Assembly (NCBI RefSeq): GCF_014839805.1
Contig: NC_051119.1
Location: 7,061,245-7,125,244 of the forward strand
Length of the DNA stretch: 64,000 bases
Direction: 5' to 3'
Source: Manduca sexta
Taxonomy: Eukaryota > Arthropoda > Insecta > Lepidoptera > Sphingidae
In this document: positions 59,093-64,000 of the stretch, piece by piece
How positions within the stretch are numbered: the first letter of the stretch is position 1
Layout of the letters: the number at the start of each line of letters is the position of its first letter
Translations under genes and position numbers: made by a program
The notes under the pieces: model-generated
What the model saw: only the letters and a program-made list of their open reading frames with translations
Told to the model about the DNA's origin: nothing
The model's database searches: none

Positions 59093-59160
59093 ATGCTAGC
59101 GGCTTCGCCCGCGTGTCAAGTATTTTTCGGGATAAAAATTAGCCTATAGCACTCAGAAAT
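59093..59160 (-). mobile_element. Helitron 3' fragment
   Basis: On the plus strand gctagcggcttcgcccgcgtg followed by ttttcgggataaaaattagcctatagca is the reverse of a Helitron 3' end. Confidence 0.5.
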
Positions 59161-59199
59161 ACTTTACTGGTGGTAGGCCTTTCATATGTGAGAGTCCGC

Positions 59200-59470
59200 C
59201 TGGGTAGGTACCACCGCAATGTCTATTTCTGCCGCTAAGCAACAGTGTGTTGTCATTGTTGTGTTCCGCTTTGAAGGACATTGTAGCCAGTGTAACTACT
59301 GGATATAATGAGATTGAACATCTCACGTCTCAGAATGGCGAGCGCAGTGGAATACCAAACAATATTTTATATTTCAAAGTGTTGGATGGTGGTTCTACTG
59401 TATATGGGCGGTCGTATCGCTAACCATCAGGCGAACGGTAAGTTTCGTCTCATCATTGAAAGCAATAAAA
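59200..59470 (-). repeat. LINE 3' tail family A, longest copy
   Basis: Reverse: ccgctttgaaggacattgta, ctcagaatggcgagcgcagt, aagtgttggatggtggttct, gggcggtcgtatcgctaacc. Confidence 0.6.
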
Positions 59471-59529
59471 AAGTAATATAGCTTTCCTATGAGCGATAGA
59501 CCAATTTAACCGATGAACATAGTCCCGAG

Positions 59530-59670
59530 CAGTGGCCAAAGGTCCGTATAATCCGATTCCTGTCGGCTTCCTTCATTAAAATCTAATAATTATCATTAGA
59601 ACGATTTGGAGATCGCATACCAATGTTGTGGTGGGTTGCTCTTTCGGCAAATTTTACCTTTCGCCCCTGA
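59530..59670 (-). mobile_element. MITE family C, copy 6
   Basis: Reverse orientation: cagtggccaaaggtccgtat .. ccgattcctgtcggcttcc .. ttacctttcgcccctg. Confidence 0.65.
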
Positions 59671-62132
59671 TCCTGAGTATACAGCAATTTTTTTTGCCGT
59701 TGAATGACGAGACGAGCCTGCCACTTGCCTGATGGTAAGTGATACGACCGCCCATAAACAGTAGCAATTTCATACAGAGCTATTGTTATACTATCGTTCG
59801 AGTAATATGAAGTTTAGTACGCGGGTGCGATAGGTCTCATCACGGCGGCCAAAAATAAGTTAAGTATTTTAAAAAATATATAAAGGTATGCTCTGAATGG
59901 AATTCACCCTTAAAATACAGCTTACCGAGATTATCTATATATATTGATATATCAGGTAATAGTTTCGCCTTTCATATCTACATTTAACTAATTACCACGG
60001 TGTAATAATCCACTTACTACTACTAAGTACTCCACCACTTTCTCCAAACAAGGATAAAACCCATCATAGAGAGTAATTTAGTTTAATTTCAATTAGGGCA
60101 TAGGTTTAAGGAAGACAATCTAGTGTTAGTGTAATTTAGTGTTTAAGTATTGTTAATAATGATTGTTTATTGTATAATGCCTTTTCTTAAATAAAAAAAT
60201 AAGTCATCCACTGTTACGAGTTGTTATTTTTTTGCTGGATCCGCTAATTGCTAGTGTTTTGATAGCAAAAAGTTGGCAACGACCAAGAGCGCCACTTAAC
60301 GACGCGTAATCATGTTTAGGCAGGAGAGTCGCATGAATATCTAATTACAAAATAAGTATAGGTACCTAGGAATTACGTATTAAGGAATGCTTTTAATATT
60401 TTAAGCCAGTTATAATCAACTTAATTGGTAGATACCCACTCACTTACTTATTGTTAAATTTACTAGAAAAACAACGCAAAACAATAGGTAGGTACCTACA
60501 CTCCCAGCTTTAGGAAAATGAGTTTTCGAGACTACATTTACGCAACTGCGTTTATTTTTGAGACAAGCGGTTCAAAACATAATAATCATTTATGAATACG
60601 TAAAATATAAATTTATCGCACTATTATGCTAATGATGTGAAAATTACTTTTTTTATATGTTAATTACACTGAATTAAATACTCGAGTCAAATTTGTGTTA
60701 TTAAATTATACAGTTAACGAATTTAATGTATTTGCAAAATTTCGAGTTCTTGCAGAAATTTTCTATACTTATACAATATTGATATCTACTTTATTACCTA
60801 GGCAAAGAGCATTACAATACTACGGACATTACCTAGGTATCGATTGAATTTGGTAACTAAAGCTACGTCAGTAGGGTCTTAGTACATTGGTTAATAAATT
60901 TACTTTATTTTGGTTTAAAGCATGCATACAACACTTTTGTCTGTGTTATTAGTTTTAAGTCCCGAGATTTTTATTTAATGAGGCCGTAACCTTGTAATTT
61001 ATACTCGTTTTTAACCAAACATAGACTTATATAAAAGTAGGCTTAACAAATTCCACCCCTATTTCTGAAATTACCGTCACCGTAACCTACAAAAAGGCAT
61101 AGTATTGAGCTTATTTACCTTTTAATTTTACTATTAAACACTACTCTACGCATTGTAAACAATGAAGCACCTTTTACAACAATCTATCCATAAACAAGCA
61201 CAAACTAATAATGTTGCCAAACAATAAAAGTAAAACTCACGATTTCAAATGTCCAATATTTTGTTCGATGGCGTCGGTTCTAAGTGGGCTCACGTGACGT
61301 GCGTGGCGTAGTGTCATGGCGATTCGGTGGGGACGGATAGTGAAGTGATCCTATCGATTATGAAATGTCAATGATCCAGTATCGATAACGTCAATATATT
61401 ACGCAGTTCCCTTAAAACTTTCAAAAATACTAAATTGTATGTGATAATATTTTGATGACACTGTGGTGAATGGGATGATAAATTCTCGTTTTTGAAGTCA
61501 ATTCTTTATTTTATAGTAGTTCATACGCAGTATAATTATTGATTATAATATTTTTCTAATCATACATTATGTATCAGTCTAAAAAAATATCATATCATAC
61601 CTATCATACTGCTTTGTTTAGACAGCAGGTACTTGACGGGCTAATAAAATGCTTGTATTTTTATTTCTTTTTTAATTTAGCATAATTGTAATGGTTCAAT
61701 TTAAAAATGATGATGAACTGCTTTAATATACATAAAATACCGTAGAATAAATTTATTACAGCCCCGCATCTTTATGATATAATAAGAATATTGTTAAATT
61801 TACTAGAAATTGCAATATCGATAAGTACTATATTATTTTCATTCACATTCCTACACAGGGTAGCACTCAGATGCTTGAGCCGAGGTAGGCGCATGCGAAG
61901 ACTGGAGAAGGGTGAAAACATATTGTATGCTATATTGACATAGTTCGACCTTATTATTAATGACGTAGAATTCATTATGGATAATCTAATTCAAATGTGA
62001 TAAAGCTGCCAGGAATTTTAAGTCTTAATTTTTAGTAGCTACAACGTATTTTACATGTGTAATTTATTGTGACTCATCAAAATCGGTCAACCCTGAACTT
62101 GAAGCGGCGCGGCGTCAACATTCAACGTCATT

Positions 62133-62270
62133 TTGAACCGACTTTAAAAAGGAGGAGGTTCTCAATTCTATTGTAGTTTTTATGTTTGTTACCTCAGAAC
62201 TTTTGACTGGGTGAACCGATTTTGACGATTATTTTTTATTTGAAAGCTGGTGCTCGTGTGGTCCCATATA
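62133..62270 (+). repeat. LINE 3' tail family G
   Basis: gaaccgactttaaaaaggag, ttttatgtttgttacctcag, gactgggtgaaccgattttg. A reverse copy lies at about 32880-33003 in the IMPACT intron. Confidence 0.5.
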
Positions 62271-62698
62271 AATTTCATTATTGTTGGGTGCTTGTTTTCG
62301 GCGATACATCAGAAAACTCCTAAAATTATGGCGTCAACTATGATGTCGACGTATACTTACTGATTTTACTAAAACGAAAGAGCAAAAATAAAACATTTAA
62401 CAAAAATTGTACCGTCTTCAAAACCACTAACAACCATAAAATAATTTTAACATTACCTTTATACCGGTTACTAATTTTGGAATCAATGACTAACAAAAAT
62501 AAAACATTACTTAAAATTGCTAGTTAAGCTAAAATAAATACAGAAACAAACGTACGAAAACAATATATTTAATAATTAGTTATTGACCAATAAATCAATG
62601 AGATTAACTTCAGTGATGGCTACAAAACGCAAATTAATAATAACAACCCAAAGATTTAAAAACATTAATTAACATATACTTAAATATTATATTAAACA

Positions 62699-62772
62699 AT
62701 CTTCTCACTCAGTAGTAGAGGAGGACCGTGGCTAGCTGTGGGACAGTATATTATAATACAGGGCTGATATGT
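62699..62772 (-). repeat. Dispersed repeat B fragment
   Basis: Reversed 5' end: ctcagtagtagaggaggacc .. tgggacagtatattataata .. cagggctgatat. A second scrap lies at 62873-62897. Confidence 0.6.
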
Positions 62773-63136
62773 GAATTCTCTTTATTTAAAGTTTTTTATT
62801 TACATATATATTTTAAAAAACATGAATATAAAAATATAAAAAAATGAATGACCCTCCGATGGCGAAGCTCAAGGATACAGGGCTGATATTGTTATTATTA
62901 TAAATCTTCTTACACACCTCCGCCTACATGCCTGCTGAGTGTATGCAAGGCTTTAATTAGGAGCATATTAAGAAAAGTCGCCATGCTGAGCTCGCACCAC
63001 GCACCCTTGTTAACTGGTGAAACAGGAACAGGCGGGCTAAAAATAAATTGTGTTATTAATAAAGACACTAACACTTTTTCGTCCTGTAGGTCTGAATTAT
63101 GGCGCCACACATAGCAAATTGAACACTTGTTTGAAC

Positions 63137-63636
63137 NNNNNNNNNNNNNNNNNNNNNNNNNNNNNNNNNNNNNNNNNNNNNNNNNNNNNNNNNNNNNNNN
63201 NNNNNNNNNNNNNNNNNNNNNNNNNNNNNNNNNNNNNNNNNNNNNNNNNNNNNNNNNNNNNNNNNNNNNNNNNNNNNNNNNNNNNNNNNNNNNNNNNNNN
63301 NNNNNNNNNNNNNNNNNNNNNNNNNNNNNNNNNNNNNNNNNNNNNNNNNNNNNNNNNNNNNNNNNNNNNNNNNNNNNNNNNNNNNNNNNNNNNNNNNNNN
63401 NNNNNNNNNNNNNNNNNNNNNNNNNNNNNNNNNNNNNNNNNNNNNNNNNNNNNNNNNNNNNNNNNNNNNNNNNNNNNNNNNNNNNNNNNNNNNNNNNNNN
63501 NNNNNNNNNNNNNNNNNNNNNNNNNNNNNNNNNNNNNNNNNNNNNNNNNNNNNNNNNNNNNNNNNNNNNNNNNNNNNNNNNNNNNNNNNNNNNNNNNNNN
63601 NNNNNNNNNNNNNNNNNNNNNNNNNNNNNNNNNNNN
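63137..63636. other. Assembly gap of exactly 500 N
   Basis: A run of 500 undetermined bases, a round number typical of an arbitrary scaffold gap. Its true length is unknown. Confidence 0.99.
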
Positions 63637-64000
63637 GCAATCGAAGTTAATAGAATGGTTTCGACTAAGCAAATTTTTGTATGGAAATTTAACAGCGCCC
63701 CGGTGAGCGTATTTGGGACTAAATACAGTAGCGTGAAAATTCCGCACGTAAACTTCTAAATGTAACGGTTAACTTAATATGTATAGGAATCGATGGTAGT
63801 AATTATTTTTTTATATATATATTATTGATAAACAACTATCGAGAATTATATAAACGTTAATTTACTCAATACAAACTCCATAAATTCTTGCTATGGGTAC
63901 CGATTAAGTATTTAAATTTGTATGTGTTGATAATGTTAAGCTCTCGATTCCTATTCAGCATTCATTGTATTTACTTGCTACACCCAGTTAAAGTTATGTA
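63637..64000 (+). repeat. Duplicated segment, copy 2 (from the gap to the end of the window)
   Basis: Starts exactly at the gap edge with gcaatcgaagttaatagaat and follows 52644-53007 to the last base of the window. ORFs spanning the N run are artefacts. Confidence 0.9.

Larger units (their letters stand above)
57889..63136. other. Repeat-rich DNA up to the assembly gap
   Basis: Contains SINE E copies (about 57950-58405), a Helitron fragment (59093-59160), LINE tail A copies (59200-59470 and 59690-59795), MITE C copy 6 (59530-59670), LINE tail G (62133-62270) and reversed repeat B (62699-62772). One exon-like ORF at 58743-58844 is discussed in the findings. About 59800-62100 is AT-rich single-copy-looking DNA in which I see no gene. 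Confidence 0.55.

Noticed and set aside
61254..61318. Minus-strand ATG with a short open frame to a gtgagt donor, considered as first exon of the HD-like gene
   Set aside because: The splice phase does not match the next exon under any acceptor I could find.
62907..63037. Possible terminal exon on the minus strand (frame with CELSMATFLNMLLIK)
   Set aside because: It has an acceptor-like site and an open frame to a stop, but no partner exon or known family; it may be repeat-derived.
63050..63759. ORFs of about 190-218 codons spanning the N run
   Set aside because: Most of their length is undetermined sequence; the flanks belong to a repeat copy.

Overview
The window is AT-rich eukaryotic DNA, almost certainly from a moth or butterfly (Lepidoptera). 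Genes have short exons with GT..AG introns. The intergenic and intronic DNA is full of insect-type repeats: non-autonomous Helitrons ending in CTAG, tRNA-derived SINEs, several short inverted-repeat (MITE-like) families, and LINE 3' tails. The best protein matches are to animal families. There are no bacterial operons, CRISPR arrays, rRNA genes or convincing free-standing tRNA genes. A 500-base run of N (63137-63636) is a scaffold gap.

Layout. (1) 1-28583, plus strand: Pox neuro (Poxn), a paired-domain transcription factor without a homeodomain. The first visible coding exon is 4772-4992. A 20-kb intron then separates the two halves of the DNA-binding domain (second exon 25140-25341), and the terminal exon is 27901-28583. 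The starting exon was not found. (2) 31369-34987, plus: a six-exon IMPACT/YIH1 homologue (RWD plus UPF0029 domains), an expected regulator of GCN2. (3) 37560-37793, minus: a small secreted 12-cysteine peptide with a well-placed TATA box and initiator. (4) 39122-40835: two neighbouring Helitrons, one with four 123-bp tandem units. (5) 42627-47662, minus: SLX4 (mus312-like), the scaffold of structure-specific nucleases, in four coding exons with a one-base frameshift near the end of its large first exon. (6) 47935-49561, minus: a 99-residue single-pass membrane protein that I do not recognise. (7) 50192-53972, plus: a compact MALT1-like paracaspase with its catalytic His and Cys intact. (8) 55235-57888, minus: an HD-domain phosphohydrolase-like protein that appears to have lost its metal ligands; its 5' part is broken or incomplete. 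(9) 57900-64000: repeats, one orphan exon-like ORF, the gap, and a near-identical copy of part of the paracaspase intron.

The genes do not form a pathway. SLX4 and the membrane protein are tandem. The membrane protein and the paracaspase are divergent, with about 630 bp between their start codons. The paracaspase and the HD gene are convergent. The points most worth following are the catalytically intact insect paracaspase, the degenerate HD protein, the array of SUMO-interaction-like motifs in SLX4, the cysteine-rich secreted peptide, and the sequence duplicated across the assembly gap.
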